Shown one piece after another: positions 8,358 through 16,163 of a stretch of DNA of 32,948 bases. The notes beneath the pieces were generated by a model that saw only the letters and a program-made list of their open reading frames with translations, had not been told where the DNA came from and made no database searches. The stretch lies in NCBI GenBank assembly GCA_016191555.1, contig JACPVX010000022.1:1-32948 (forward strand), given 5' to 3'. Source of the DNA: Bacteroidota bacterium (GTDB taxonomy: Bacteria; Bacteroidota; Bacteroidia; Cytophagales; Cyclobacteriaceae). The translations under genes and the position numbers were made by a program. Every line of letters begins with the position of its first letter. Position 1 is the first letter of the stretch.

Positions 8358-8984
8358 AACTAAGTTGTGCTCAAAGGCAAACTTGACTAGGCCCACGATG
8401 GAACCTGTGTTGGTCTTGCGAAAGATGTTTTTGCGGTGCGTTTCCACGGTGCGCTCGCTGATGAATAGTTTATCAGCAATTTGTTTATTGGGGAATTCCT
8501 TCACGATTAGGCGAAGAATTTCCTGTTCGCGATCTGTTAAAAGTTCTTCTTTCCTACCACTACTCAAGTCGGCCATCATCATCTTGGTAATCTCCGGGCT
8601 CACAAAAGGAAGTCCGTTCATGATTTGCTTGAGTGCCAGTGTCAGTTCTGCTTCTTGAATGCTCTTCAGGAGATAGCCATCTACGCCCGCCTTCATGATC
8701 TGTTTGATCAAATGTGCCTCATCGTGCATGCTGAGCAACACACGTTTTATAGTGGGGTGCTGATCCTTTACCCGATTCGCCAGTTCTAAACCTGTCATTC
8801 CTTGCATCGTGTAGTCGGTCAGCAACAAATCAATCGGTCCGTTGGCTAGCACTTTCAATGCTTCTTCGGCAGAACCAACCGCTGCTACTACGTAAAAGTC
8901 TGGATCGTTGTCAAGTAAACGCTTCAGTCCATCCAACACAATGCGATGATCGTCCACCAGCACTATTTTTATAGCAGCATCCAT
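8355..8984 (-). CDS. LuxR/NarL-family response regulator
   Basis: A 209-residue DNA-binding response regulator. The receiver domain (residues 1-120) has the acidic pair D11-D12 in VLVDDHRIVLDG, phosphoacceptor D57 in LLLTDYTMQGMTG, and the Lys in DGYLLKSIQEAEL. The C-terminal LuxR helix-turn-helix (about 145-205) shows LTDREQEILRLIVKEFPNKQIADKL with SERTVETHRKNIFRKT. I start at the ATG ending at 8984 rather than 12 codons upstream, because MDAAIKIVLVDDH is the standard beginning and the upstream codons lie in a non-conserved AT-rich stretch. It is the natural partner of the HisKA_3 kinase upstream and follows the 177-residue membrane protein by 36 bp. An inverted repeat overlaps its stop codon. 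Confidence 0.95.
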   Translation of the reverse strand: MDAAIKIVLVDDHRIVLDGLKRLLDNDPDFYVVAAVGSAEEALKVLANGPIDLLLTDYTMQGMTGLELANRVKDQHPTIKRVLLSMHDEAHLIKQIMKAGVDGYLLKSIQEAELTLALKQIMNGLPFVSPEITKMMMADLSSGRKEELLTDREQEILRLIVKEFPNKQIADKLFISERTVETHRKNIFRKTNTGSIVGLVKFAFEHNLV

Positions 8985-9020
8985 ATTTTTAAAATTAAAC
9001 GGAATGAAGCATAAAAACAA

Positions 9021-9554
9021 TTAAGGTAAAAATTGAGTCGGAATCTCCGTGGGACTGTATCGTTTGGGTAATGAAGGCCAGAAGGTGGCTACTAAAAAAC
9101 CAATCGTAAGTGCTGAAAATAAAAGTGACATGGTGAATGGATCAACAAACGATAAGTTCAACCAATCGAGTGCATACGAAATGGCAACTGACAGAACCAG
9201 CGAACCAAAAACTACGGCCATGGCTCGTAGCCAACTACAACCTGCTACAAATTGGGTGACACTTTTTTCTTTCAGATGAAAATGTAAAACACGAATAAAG
9301 GTTTCGTACTGTCGCGATCGATCCTCTACATTTCCATCGGCATGATATAATCGATTGCTGACTTCAATCTCATCGCTCCCATCTATTGAGATAATGGCTT
9401 TAAATGTTGAATTCGATTTGGTTAATCGCACTTGTGTCACGGAAGCGTAAGCCACGAGCTGCTCATCTCCTTTATGTTGCACGCTCATATTAAATTCAGA
9501 CAGCAGGATGATGCTTGGGCTTTGCGAAGGGCGATTGTTAAAAACGTGTTCCAA
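9021..9554 (-). CDS. Membrane protein of unknown function inside the two-component locus (177 aa)
   Basis: Not a recognised family. Residues 1-105 are soluble and look like a beta-rich domain (PSIILLSEFNMSVQHKG, QVRLTKSNSTFKAIISIDG, YETFIRVLHFHLKEKS). Two membrane helices follow (about AMAVVFGSLVLSVAISYAL and SLLFSALTIGFLVATFW), and then a short proline-rich tail. The 90-bp gap after the histidine kinase holds inverted-repeat copy 2, and the response regulator begins 36 bp downstream, so the three genes lie on one strand in signalling order. A role as an accessory or sensing partner is possible but only inferred from position. An internal ATG at residue 23 is an alternative start. Confidence 0.72.
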   Translation of the reverse strand: MEHVFNNRPSQSPSIILLSEFNMSVQHKGDEQLVAYASVTQVRLTKSNSTFKAIISIDGSDEIEVSNRLYHADGNVEDRSRQYETFIRVLHFHLKEKSVTQFVAGCSWLRAMAVVFGSLVLSVAISYALDWLNLSFVDPFTMSLLFSALTIGFLVATFWPSLPKRYSPTEIPTQFLP

Positions 9555-9626
9555 AGTGGGGATTTTACATCAGCAAAGATCAAGTGGTAATTCATCGGCT
9601 GAAATACCCAATTCTACTGGTTTTGC

Positions 9627-9647
9627 TATCCGTGCTAGTACGGACTA
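9627..9647. promoter_or_regulatory. Inverted repeat, copy 2 (operator candidate)
   Basis: TCCGT-GCTAGT-ACGGA (9629-9644) has 5-bp arms. It matches copy 1 at 19 of 21 positions across the whole element. It overlaps the stop codon of the histidine-kinase gene (9645-9647), and its centre is about 82 bp from the 177-residue gene's start (9554). Confidence 0.6.
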
Positions 9648-11594
9648 TTTGTGATCGGAAACGGTGATGACGAGCGTGGTGCCGGTTCGACCTTCTTGCG
9701 AATCAATTTCCAATTCGCCTTTGATCAGGTGCAAACGAGAGTTAATATTCTTCCAACCATTGCCCTCGCTTTGCATTAGCCTTGCTGAATTAAATCCACG
9801 GCCGTTATCTTCTATGGTCAGCACCAATTCTTGCGGATGTTGCACGACTTGTATGGAGATGGCTGTGGCTCCGCTATACTTGATCACATTGTTTACCCAC
9901 TCCTGACTGATTCTATACAACGCAATTCGATGTTCAGATGTCAGATCATGATTCAGGTCATACGTTTGCACACTGATGGTAACACCTCCCGAACGGTTGA
10001 TACGCGTTGCAAATTCCTTTAATGCCTCATCGAGGCCGCTTTTCATCAGCACCTGTGGCATCAGATTAAAGGCAATGTCACGGATTTCTGCGTTCATATC
10101 GTTCAATAAGGAAAGCGCATAATTCACCGAATTTTTCTCGACATTTTCTTTTGATAACCCCAATCGTACTGCAGAGATCATTTGACCCAGACCATCGTGC
10201 AGGTCAGCCGCAAAGCGCTTGCGCTCCTCCTCTTGCGAACTGATTACTGCCTGCAGTTGACTTTCGCGCAACGATGCTCGCGTTGCTTCCAACTCGGCAT
10301 TTTGTTTTAATTGTATTCGGGTACGATACATAAATCCCAAAGCCAGGCCACCGAGCAAAACTCCACCCAATGAAATAATTAAAAGTCTGTTTTGATTGAG
10401 CCGCGCATCTTTCAGATCATTGTCCTGCTTTAAGAACTTAATTTCATTTTCTTTCTTTTCGGTTTCGTACTTCGCCTGAATTTCGGTGATCTGCCTTGAT
10501 TTCTCTTGTTGAAATAAATCATCCTTTACTGCCACGTAATCTTTGTACTCTTTATAGGCAGATGCGAAGTCTTTTTTCGATTCGTAAATACCCGAAAGCG
10601 CAAGCCTGGCCTCGAGAATTTCTTGTTGCGCATTTATTTTTGTCGCTATCGTTAGCGCAGTAGTGGCCGCTGCCTGCGCTTTCGCAAAATCGCCTTCGCG
10701 TAGGTAGATGCCGGCTAGATGGGTAAGCACAATCGCCAGATCTTTTTTATTATCAAACGATTCGTCCAGTTGCTTTGCCCGAAGTAAATAGGACTTTGCC
10801 TTCTCAGTTTGATTTAATTTCGCAAAGGCAATTCCGGCATTGACAAGTGTAGTCGGCAAAAATTGTTGATTATTCTGCTCTGTAAATTCCTTTTCGGCCA
10901 TCAACGAATAGTAAATAGCGCTATCATAAATAGCCAAATTATAATAGACGGCCCCCAGATTCGCATGGCAGGCAGCTTCGCCAAATTTTTTACCAAGGTC
11001 ATGATATATATTCATGGCCTGTTGGTAATAGCCGACCACTTTTCTATACTCGCCTTGCGCTTTTAATACTATTCCAATATTGGTAAGCACCATCGCAATC
11101 TTTGCCTTGTCTTTTACCTTTTCATAAATCCTTCTCGCATTATAATAGTACTCAAGCGCCCGTTGGTAGTCGCCCTGCTCATCATAAATAATACCTATAT
11201 TATTAAGTGTGTTGGCTGTTTTGAGCTCGTCTCCTATCTGCTTTCTAATATCCAAGGCCTTCATTTCCAGTTTCAACGCTTCGGCATAGTTTCCCTGCGC
11301 CTCGTTGGCAACGCCCAGATTATGAAGTGCATCTACCTCCAATTCTATCGATTGTAAATCTTCGGCCATTTTTAAGGCTTCGAGACCAAACAGCTTCGCG
11401 GAATCGGCATTTGTAAAATGAAACTCCACACAAAGTTCAATAAGTGTCTTGGCTCGATCTTTCCCGGACTGAGATGGCAGGACGTGAAGAAGGCTATCGA
11501 TAAGTCTATTTTGGGCGCTGGTTGTAAAGCCAATGGAGCCTGAAAGACACGAAACAAAGGCATAGACGAATAAGCATGCTTGTATTTTTCTCAT
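9645..11594 (-). CDS. TPR-containing sensor histidine kinase (HisKA_3 type)
   Basis: A 649-residue inner-membrane kinase. A signal peptide (ending GFTTSAQ, about residue 28) exports an N-terminal region of tetratricopeptide repeats (about 50-345; for example NNIGIIYDEQGDYQRALEYYY and TNIGIVLKAQGEYRKVVGYYQ). A charged coiled coil follows (about 360-398), then one membrane helix (LLIISLGGVLLGGLALGFMY, about 401-421). In the cytoplasm a second coiled coil leads to the HisKA_3 box EEERKRFAADLHDGLGQ with phosphoacceptor H466, and a HATPase_c domain with EWVNNVIKYSGA (about 565-576), EDNGRGF and a GNGWKNINSRL lid. It should phosphorylate the LuxR-type regulator downstream. Such kinases have an extracytoplasmic TPR sensor whose ligand is generally unknown. 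Confidence 0.94.
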   Translation of the reverse strand: MRKIQACLFVYAFVSCLSGSIGFTTSAQNRLIDSLLHVLPSQSGKDRAKTLIELCVEFHFTNADSAKLFGLEALKMAEDLQSIELEVDALHNLGVANEAQGNYAEALKLEMKALDIRKQIGDELKTANTLNNIGIIYDEQGDYQRALEYYYNARRIYEKVKDKAKIAMVLTNIGIVLKAQGEYRKVVGYYQQAMNIYHDLGKKFGEAACHANLGAVYYNLAIYDSAIYYSLMAEKEFTEQNNQQFLPTTLVNAGIAFAKLNQTEKAKSYLLRAKQLDESFDNKKDLAIVLTHLAGIYLREGDFAKAQAAATTALTIATKINAQQEILEARLALSGIYESKKDFASAYKEYKDYVAVKDDLFQQEKSRQITEIQAKYETEKKENEIKFLKQDNDLKDARLNQNRLLIISLGGVLLGGLALGFMYRTRIQLKQNAELEATRASLRESQLQAVISSQEEERKRFAADLHDGLGQMISAVRLGLSKENVEKNSVNYALSLLNDMNAEIRDIAFNLMPQVLMKSGLDEALKEFATRINRSGGVTISVQTYDLNHDLTSEHRIALYRISQEWVNNVIKYSGATAISIQVVQHPQELVLTIEDNGRGFNSARLMQSEGNGWKNINSRLHLIKGELEIDSQEGRTGTTLVITVSDHK

Positions 11595-11705
11595 TTAGAA
11601 TAGGCTTAAAAACCTCAAAAACGGCATTTATTCTGCGAAAAACTAAATTACCATGTCATAAATCGCGCCCTCCACTGAAATATACCCTATTATTTAAAAT
11701 CGACA

Positions 11706-11738
11706 CTTGGATAAGTGACTGGGTTTTTCCGATATTTG
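11706..11738 (+). promoter_or_regulatory. Promoter for the rpmB operon
   Basis: CTTG (11706-11709) is followed after 21 bp by GATATTTG (11731-11738), one mismatch from TAnnTTTG at each box and with the Bacteroidota spacing. Transcription would start near 11744, directly at the leader hairpin. Confidence 0.5.
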
Positions 11739-11742
11739 CAGT

Positions 11743-11759
11743 CCCTTTTTGAAAAAGGG
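11743..11759 (+). promoter_or_regulatory. Palindromic hairpin in the rpmB leader
   Basis: CCCTTTTT-G-AAAAAGGG is a perfect 8+1+8 palindrome at the very 5' end of the predicted rpmB-rpmG-DUF4295 mRNA, 18 bp before the rpmB ATG. A leader structure is a plausible site for ribosomal-protein autoregulation or mRNA protection; no mechanism is shown by sequence alone. Confidence 0.45.
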
Positions 11760-11777
11760 CTTAAAACCAACTTTTTT

Positions 11778-12017
11778 ATGGCACGGGTTTGTCAAATTAC
11801 AGGAAAAAGACCTCATACGGGCAACAACGTTTCTCACGCTAACAATAAAACGAAGCGCAGATTCTATCCTAATCTTCAAACGAAGAGATTCTTCATTCCT
11901 GAAGAGGATAAGTGGATTACACTAAAAGTTTCTACCAAAGCGATCAAAACGATCAATTTGAAAGGGATTTCGGCTGTTATCAAGGAAGCAAAGGAAAAAG
12001 GAACTTTCACTGCCTAA
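11778..12017 (+). CDS. rpmB: 50S ribosomal protein L28 (bL28)
   Basis: A 79-residue large-subunit protein. [33 protein letters not shown] is the classical L28 start, followed by the segment [20 protein letters not shown]. The in-frame ATG 21 codons upstream is rejected because it lies inside the promoter and leader hairpin, while the ATG at 11778 matches the family start exactly. Basic residues dominate, as expected for an rRNA-binding protein. It is the first gene of a conserved Bacteroidota cluster: rpmG follows after 22 bp, then DUF4295 after 3 bp. Confidence 0.97.
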   Translation: MARVCQITGKRPHTGNNVSHANNKTKRRFYPNLQTKRFFIPEEDKWITLKVSTKAIKTINLKGISAVIKEAKEKGTFTA

Positions 12018-12039
12018 TTATTTTTAACCTAACAAGACT

Positions 12040-12222
12040 ATGGCACGGAACAAAAATAGAATTCAGGTGATTTTAGAGTGCACTGAGCACAAACAAAGCG
12101 GCCTTGCTGGTATGAGCCGCCATATCACCACTAAAAACCGGAAAAATACAACTGAGCGCTTAGAGCTGAAGAAGTACAATCCGATCATGAAAAAATATAC
12201 TCTTCACAAAGAAATTAAATAA
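12040..12222 (+). CDS. rpmG: 50S ribosomal protein L33 (bL33)
   Basis: A 60-residue large-subunit protein with the family pattern [11 protein letters not shown], then [14 protein letters not shown] [21 protein letters not shown] and the C-terminal [10 protein letters not shown]. There is a single Cys in ECTEH and not the paired CxxC motifs of the zinc-binding form, so this is the zinc-independent type. Length and position between rpmB and the DUF4295 gene are as expected in Bacteroidota. Confidence 0.97.
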   Translation: MARNKNRIQVILECTEHKQSGLAGMSRHITTKNRKNTTERLELKKYNPIMKKYTLHKEIK

Positions 12223-12225
12223 TTT

Positions 12226-12381
12226 ATGGCAAAGAAGGTTGTTGCATCCCTCAAGAAAACAGACGGTAAGAACTACGCCAAAGTGATTCGTGCCGTAAAA
12301 TCGGATAAAACAGGTGCTTACATTTTCAAGGAAGAAATTGTAGTAACTGATTTGGTAAAGGATACCCTCGCCAAAAAATAA
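12226..12381 (+). CDS. DUF4295 family protein, Bacteroidota-specific ribosome-associated protein (51 aa)
   Basis: A short gene starting 3 bp after rpmG. Translation gives 51 residues, MAKKVVASLKKTDGKNYAKV... to ...DLVKDTLAKK, strongly basic and without Cys. The sequence fits DUF4295, which is found between rpmG and ftsY throughout Bacteroidota. I recall this family being placed in the large ribosomal subunit of Flavobacterium johnsoniae (called bL38), but I cannot verify that here. The tight spacing to two ribosomal protein genes and the terminator 21 bp downstream support it as the last gene of a ribosomal operon. Confidence 0.93.
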   Translation: MAKKVVASLKKTDGKNYAKVIRAVKSDKTGAYIFKEEIVVTDLVKDTLAKK

Positions 12382-12402
12382 TTTATTGCGATAAGATAGT
12401 GT

Positions 12403-12427
12403 AAAGTCCCCTCGAGGGACTTTTTTT
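12403..12427 (+). terminator. Intrinsic terminator after the DUF4295 gene
   Basis: AAAGTCCC (12403-12410), loop CTCGA, GGGACTTT (12416-12423), followed by four more T. A perfect 8-bp stem with a T-tract, 21 bp before the ftsY ATG, so ftsY is expressed by read-through or from its own start site. Confidence 0.9.
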
Positions 12428-12448
12428 GTTTACTCAACCAACGGCTCC

Positions 12449-13405
12449 ATGTCTTTTTTCGGCAATCTGTTTTCAAAGGAAAAAAAGGAATCTCTCGATC
12501 AGGGCTTGCAAAAATCGAAGGAAAGCTTCTTTGGAAAATTGGGCAAAGCCATTGCCGGAAAATCCTCGGTAGATGAAGAAGTGCTGGACAATCTGGAGGA
12601 GATTCTCATTTCTTCGGATGTAGGTGTGGATACCACGTTGAAGATCATTCAACGGATTCAGGCGCGTGTTGCCCGCGATAAGTACCTTGGCACTTCTGAA
12701 CTGGACGGCATTTTGAAAGAAGAAATTGCCGGGCTCCTTTCTGAAAACAACACTTCCGATCTGGCAGATTTCGAAACACCCGTGGGCATTAAGCCTTATG
12801 TATTACTGGTTGTGGGTGTGAATGGTGTGGGCAAGACGACAACCATTGGTAAATTGTCCGCACAGTTTAAAAAGAAAGGTAAATCGGTAGTGCTTGGTGC
12901 AGCCGATACATTTCGGGCAGCTGCGGTAGATCAACTGAAACTATGGGGCGAGCGCGTGGGTGTGCCGGTGGTAGCGAAAGGCATGAACACCGATCCATCG
13001 GCTGTTGCTTTTGAAGCGGTGGAAAAAGGAGTTGAGCTTGGTGCCGATGTGATTATCATTGACACCGCAGGGCGCTTGCACACCAAGGCTAACCTCATGC
13101 AAGAGCTTTCAAAAATTAAACGCGTGATTCAAAAAGTATTGCCGGATGCGCCACACGATGTGATGTTGGTGTTGGATGGCAGCACCGGACAAAACGCAGC
13201 CATTCAGGCGCGGGAGTTTACCAAAGCGACAGACGTTACTTGTTTAGCGATTACCAAACTGGACGGCACTGCAAAAGGTGGCGTAGTAATTGGCATTTCC
13301 GATGAATTCAAAATTCCGGTTAAGTATATCGGGGTAGGCGAAAAGGTAGAAGACCTGCAGACTTTCAATAAACAAGAGTTTGTGGATTCGCTGTTTAAGA
13401 AATAA
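12449..13405 (+). CDS. ftsY: Signal recognition particle receptor FtsY
   Basis: The SRP receptor GTPase that docks ribosome-SRP complexes at the inner membrane and delivers membrane proteins to SecYEG. The 318 residues start with an amphipathic basic helix (MSFFGNLFSKEKKES) that can bind lipid, with no long acidic A domain, as is usual in this phylum. The helical N domain follows (about 40-105), then the G domain with GVNGVGKTTTIGKL (G1, ~125-138), the DTFRAAAVDQL insertion-box segment, DTAGRLHTK (G3), TKLDGTAKGG (G4) and the closing GVGEKVEDLQTF. All GTPase motifs are intact. It lies behind the rpmB-rpmG-DUF4295 operon, separated by a terminator. Confidence 0.97.
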   Translation: MSFFGNLFSKEKKESLDQGLQKSKESFFGKLGKAIAGKSSVDEEVLDNLEEILISSDVGVDTTLKIIQRIQARVARDKYLGTSELDGILKEEIAGLLSENNTSDLADFETPVGIKPYVLLVVGVNGVGKTTTIGKLSAQFKKKGKSVVLGAADTFRAAAVDQLKLWGERVGVPVVAKGMNTDPSAVAFEAVEKGVELGADVIIIDTAGRLHTKANLMQELSKIKRVIQKVLPDAPHDVMLVLDGSTGQNAAIQAREFTKATDVTCLAITKLDGTAKGGVVIGISDEFKIPVKYIGVGEKVEDLQTFNKQEFVDSLFKK

Positions 13406-13508
13406 CGCGGTTTCCATTATCCTATCGTTAATACCAAAATATCCTATCATTTTGAAAGGATTTGGGGCGCTTTCTGATAGATTTGGTCTGGAAATGAGTT
13501 AGACCGAT

Positions 13509-14192
13509 TTATTTGTTTTTAAATGGAAATCTCCAAAAAAGCTGATAGTTGAATCCCCAATAAGGTGCTTCTTCTACAATTCCATAGCCCGGCATATCAT
13601 AGGGAGATAATTGTCCAAATCCATTAACTACAGGGGCAAATTTTAATCGGGCGGTGCAGCCCATCCAAAATCCACTTACAATTTTTACGCGCAAGCCCGT
13701 AGTGATTTCAATCCAATGGCCACTTAAACTACCATTGGATCTTGAATAAGAATTTGTGCCGAAACCGGAATAAGAAGCCGTGTTGGTGTATTCCACGCTT
13801 TCACTAAACGAAGATATGCCATATCGCATACCCAAGAAAAACATGTTCTTGTCAGGGTCTTTCAATAAAAAATTAACGTCTGCACCAAACCGGATATAAT
13901 TTCCTGAATTGGTATATCGCCCATTCCCCAGCAACTGATTGGTAGCCCAATAGCCATAGTCTACCGTAACAAAGTAGCGATACAAATCAGTATCGAAATT
14001 TACTTCCCATCCTTTAAAGGAATTGTCTTTGCTGCGAATCAACGTAAGGGCATCGATGCCAATTCTCAAACCGGTCGGCATATACTTGTTCGAAACCGTA
14101 TCGATTCGAGGCTTGCGGGGTTTAGCCACTTCCTGTGCGTGCAACTGCATCGCTATCGAGATAGCAAGAAGGCTAAAAATATACCTGCACAT
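13509..14192 (-). CDS. DUF6048 family outer-membrane beta-barrel-like protein
   Basis: A 227-residue exported protein. The signal peptide MCRYIFSLLAISIAMQLHA, then QEVAKPRKPRID, is clear. The rest has alternating aromatic strands (KGWEVNFDTDLYRYFVTVDYGYWATN, NYIRFGADVNFLL, GHWIEITTGLRVKI) and ends in a Trp/Phe-rich strand (WGFNYQLFWRFPFKNK), which suggests an 8-stranded outer-membrane barrel. The sequence and its place next to a DUF6452 lipoprotein and divergent rimO fit DUF6048, whose function is unknown. It overlaps the DUF6452 gene by 20 bp on the same strand, so the two are translationally linked. Confidence 0.78.
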   Translation of the reverse strand: MCRYIFSLLAISIAMQLHAQEVAKPRKPRIDTVSNKYMPTGLRIGIDALTLIRSKDNSFKGWEVNFDTDLYRYFVTVDYGYWATNQLLGNGRYTNSGNYIRFGADVNFLLKDPDKNMFFLGMRYGISSFSESVEYTNTASYSGFGTNSYSRSNGSLSGHWIEITTGLRVKIVSGFWMGCTARLKFAPVVNGFGQLSPYDMPGYGIVEEAPYWGFNYQLFWRFPFKNK

Positions 14193-14658
14193 TGGTCGTG
14201 TTTTTTAATAAACGGGTGCTGGTAATTTTATACTGCGTTTGGCCAAAACTTGTTTGTACCACCTTGAGATCAAGAAAAAAAGTATAGGCTCCACATTTGG
14301 GTGCAATCACGCGGCTCTCTTCGGAAAAAGAGAACTTTATTGAATCTAGACGGGTAGTGGCTCCGGATTTCGACTGACGAAAAAGGTAATAGGTGATTGT
14401 TTTTTCTTTTGGATTAATTGGTAATGTAACTGTGGATGTAGTTGAGTCCTTCATGTAATCGCTCGTAATACCTGAAACCTTCACATATTTCAGTATCAAT
14501 GCCGAATCCACAACCGATTTGAGGAGCGTAGTTTTATCGGTTTTCGTTTGTTTAAAATCCATTTTGATAGACGTGGTGGCAGTCACGATGCAATCGGGTT
14601 CATTAAAGCAGGAAGCTCCCACCAGTATCATCATCAAAAAAAGAAGAATCCGGGTCAT
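14173..14658 (-). CDS. DUF6452 family lipoprotein
   Basis: A 161-residue predicted lipoprotein. The signal peptide MTRILLFLMMILVGASC gives lipobox VGASC with Cys17, followed by FNEPDCIVTATTSIKMDF, which is typical of DUF6452. The mature chain is beta-rich, and its fold and role are unknown. I use the ATG ending at 14658, not the in-frame ATG ending at 14667, because the -7 promoter box at 14677-14670 lies only 2 bp before the latter and transcription should start at or after it. The 3' end overlaps the DUF6048 gene by 20 bp, implying that the lipoprotein and the barrel work together. Confidence 0.78.
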   Translation of the reverse strand: MTRILLFLMMILVGASCFNEPDCIVTATTSIKMDFKQTKTDKTTLLKSVVDSALILKYVKVSGITSDYMKDSTTSTVTLPINPKEKTITYYLFRQSKSGATTRLDSIKFSFSEESRVIAPKCGAYTFFLDLKVVQTSFGQTQYKITSTRLLKNTTNVQVYF

Positions 14659-14669
14659 AGTTAGCATGG

Positions 14670-14677
14670 CAAATATA
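14670..14677 (-). promoter_or_regulatory. -7 promoter element for the DUF6452-DUF6048 pair
   Basis: Minus-strand TATATTTG matches TAnnTTTG exactly. It ends 2 bp before one possible ATG (14667) and 11 bp before the next (14658), favouring the second as start. No clear -33 box is visible. Confidence 0.55.
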
Positions 14678-14722
14678 CTTCAACGATTGTGCCAAGTGCC
14701 GTTCCCAAGGCCGTATTTTTTG

Positions 14723-14730
14723 TAAATTTG
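14723..14730 (+). promoter_or_regulatory. -7 promoter element for rimO
   Basis: TAAATTTG matches TAnnTTTG exactly and ends 18 bp before the rimO TTG start, which predicts a short leader. It sits about 46 bp from the divergent -7 box at 14670-14677. No clear -33 box is visible. Confidence 0.55.
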
Positions 14731-14748
14731 CCCTCTTATTTATAGAAA

Positions 14749-16059
14749 TTGAAAACCAAAGGAGCCAAAAAGACCAAAGTCAATATTGTCACACTCGGGT
14801 GCTCTAAGAACCTGGTCGACTCGGAGGTATTGCTCACGCAATTGAAGGGCAATGGTATTGACGCCACCCACGAATCTAAAAAAGACGATTCGAATATTGT
14901 GGTAATCAACACCTGCGGGTTTATTGACAATGCCAAACAAGAATCGATCGATACCATTCTTCGCTATGTGGATGCCAAAGAAGAAGGCATTGTAGAAAAA
15001 GTATATGTTACCGGCTGTTTGTCGCAACGCTACAGCCAGGATTTAGAAAAAGAAATTCCGGAAGTTGATGCGTGGTTTGGTACACGTGATCTTTCGCGTT
15101 TATTAAAACAACTTAATGCGAACTACAAGCATGAGTTGGTAGGCGAGCGCATTCTTACCAACCCGAGTCATTTCGCTTACTTAAAAATTTCCGAAGGTTG
15201 TGATCGGCCTTGTTCATTCTGTGCAATTCCATTAATGCGCGGCAAACACATTTCGCGCACTATGGAAGAGCTGGTGTTGGAGGCAAAAAATTTAGCCAAG
15301 AACGGCACCAAAGAATTATTGCTGATTGCGCAAGATTCCACTTATTATGGATTGGATATTTACAAAAAAAGAAATCTGGCCGACTTGCTCAAGCGACTAT
15401 CGGATGTAGAAGGCATTGATTGGATTCGCTTACATTACGCGTTTCCTGCCGGCTTTCCATTGGATGTGCTTGACACGATGGCGGAGCGACCAAACATCTG
15501 CAACTATCTCGACATTCCTTTACAACACGGTTCTTCTGAAATGTTGAAGATCATGCGCAGAGGAATTACGCGCGAAAAAACTGAAGAGCTATTGCAAACC
15601 ATTCGAGAAAAGGTGCCGGGCATTGCCATTCGCACTACATTAATTGCCGGACATCCCGGTGAAACAGATGCACACTTTGATGAGATGATGCACTTTGTAG
15701 AAAACTCTCGCTTCGATCGACTGGGCGTTTTCCCTTATTCGCATGAGGAGAATACGCATTCACATTCCTTCGAAGACGATGTGCCTGCGGAAGTGAAACA
15801 GGAACGAGTAGATGCGTTGATGGAATTGCAACAAGGTATTTCGCTCGAACTTAATCAAACCAAAGTGGGCAAAACATTTAAAGTGCTGGTAGATCGCAAA
15901 GAAGGTGGCAGTTTCATCGGGCGCACAGAGCACGACTCACCGGAGGTAGATAATGAAGTCATCTTCGAAGGCACGAGCAACTATCTGCGTATCGGTGATT
16001 TTGTAGATGCAAAAGTAACAAGTGCTACTGAGTTTGATTTGATGGCGGAGGTCGTTTAG
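14749..16059 (+). CDS. rimO: Ribosomal protein S12 methylthiotransferase RimO
   Basis: A radical-SAM enzyme that adds a methylthio group to an Asp of ribosomal protein S12. The 436 residues contain the N-terminal UPF0004 domain (VNIVTLGCSKNLVDSEVL, with conserved Cys in LGCSKN, VINTCGF and TGCLSQR for the auxiliary Fe-S cluster). The radical-SAM core follows with SEGCDRPCSFCAIP (about 147-160), and the C-terminus is a TRAM domain (KVGKTFKVLVDRKEGG ... GDFVDAKVTSATEFDLMAEVV). RimO is favoured over MiaB by the SEGCDRPCSFC and IPLMRGKH sequences. The start is TTG: MKTKGAKKTKVNIVTLG fits the family start and no ATG precedes the conserved region. Confidence 0.95.
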   Translation: MKTKGAKKTKVNIVTLGCSKNLVDSEVLLTQLKGNGIDATHESKKDDSNIVVINTCGFIDNAKQESIDTILRYVDAKEEGIVEKVYVTGCLSQRYSQDLEKEIPEVDAWFGTRDLSRLLKQLNANYKHELVGERILTNPSHFAYLKISEGCDRPCSFCAIPLMRGKHISRTMEELVLEAKNLAKNGTKELLLIAQDSTYYGLDIYKKRNLADLLKRLSDVEGIDWIRLHYAFPAGFPLDVLDTMAERPNICNYLDIPLQHGSSEMLKIMRRGITREKTEELLQTIREKVPGIAIRTTLIAGHPGETDAHFDEMMHFVENSRFDRLGVFPYSHEENTHSHSFEDDVPAEVKQERVDALMELQQGISLELNQTKVGKTFKVLVDRKEGGSFIGRTEHDSPEVDNEVIFEGTSNYLRIGDFVDAKVTSATEFDLMAEVV

Positions 16060-16163
16060 AATTTATTAACAAATGATTGCCACTCATCCACGAACCCAGC
16101 GCCCAATCAAAACGTTAGTTGCGATTATGCTTTATAATTTTCTGATTTGTTGCTGATACCTGT

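Noticed and set aside
9049..9279. Plus-strand 76-codon frame and similar frames opposite murF, EamA and the oxidoreductase
   Set aside because: Each lies entirely opposite a better-supported gene and shows no family sequence or signal.
13406..13508. Terminator for ftsY from ATCCT/AGGAT and GGTCT/AGACC pairs
   Set aside because: The stems are only 5 bp with 10-11 nt loops and lack a clear T-tract, so I do not call a terminator there.
16060..16163. Promoter for bshC in the TTTATAATTTTCTGATTTG stretch
   Set aside because: No exact TAnnTTTG box with a spaced TTTG is present; the AT-rich stretch alone is not enough.
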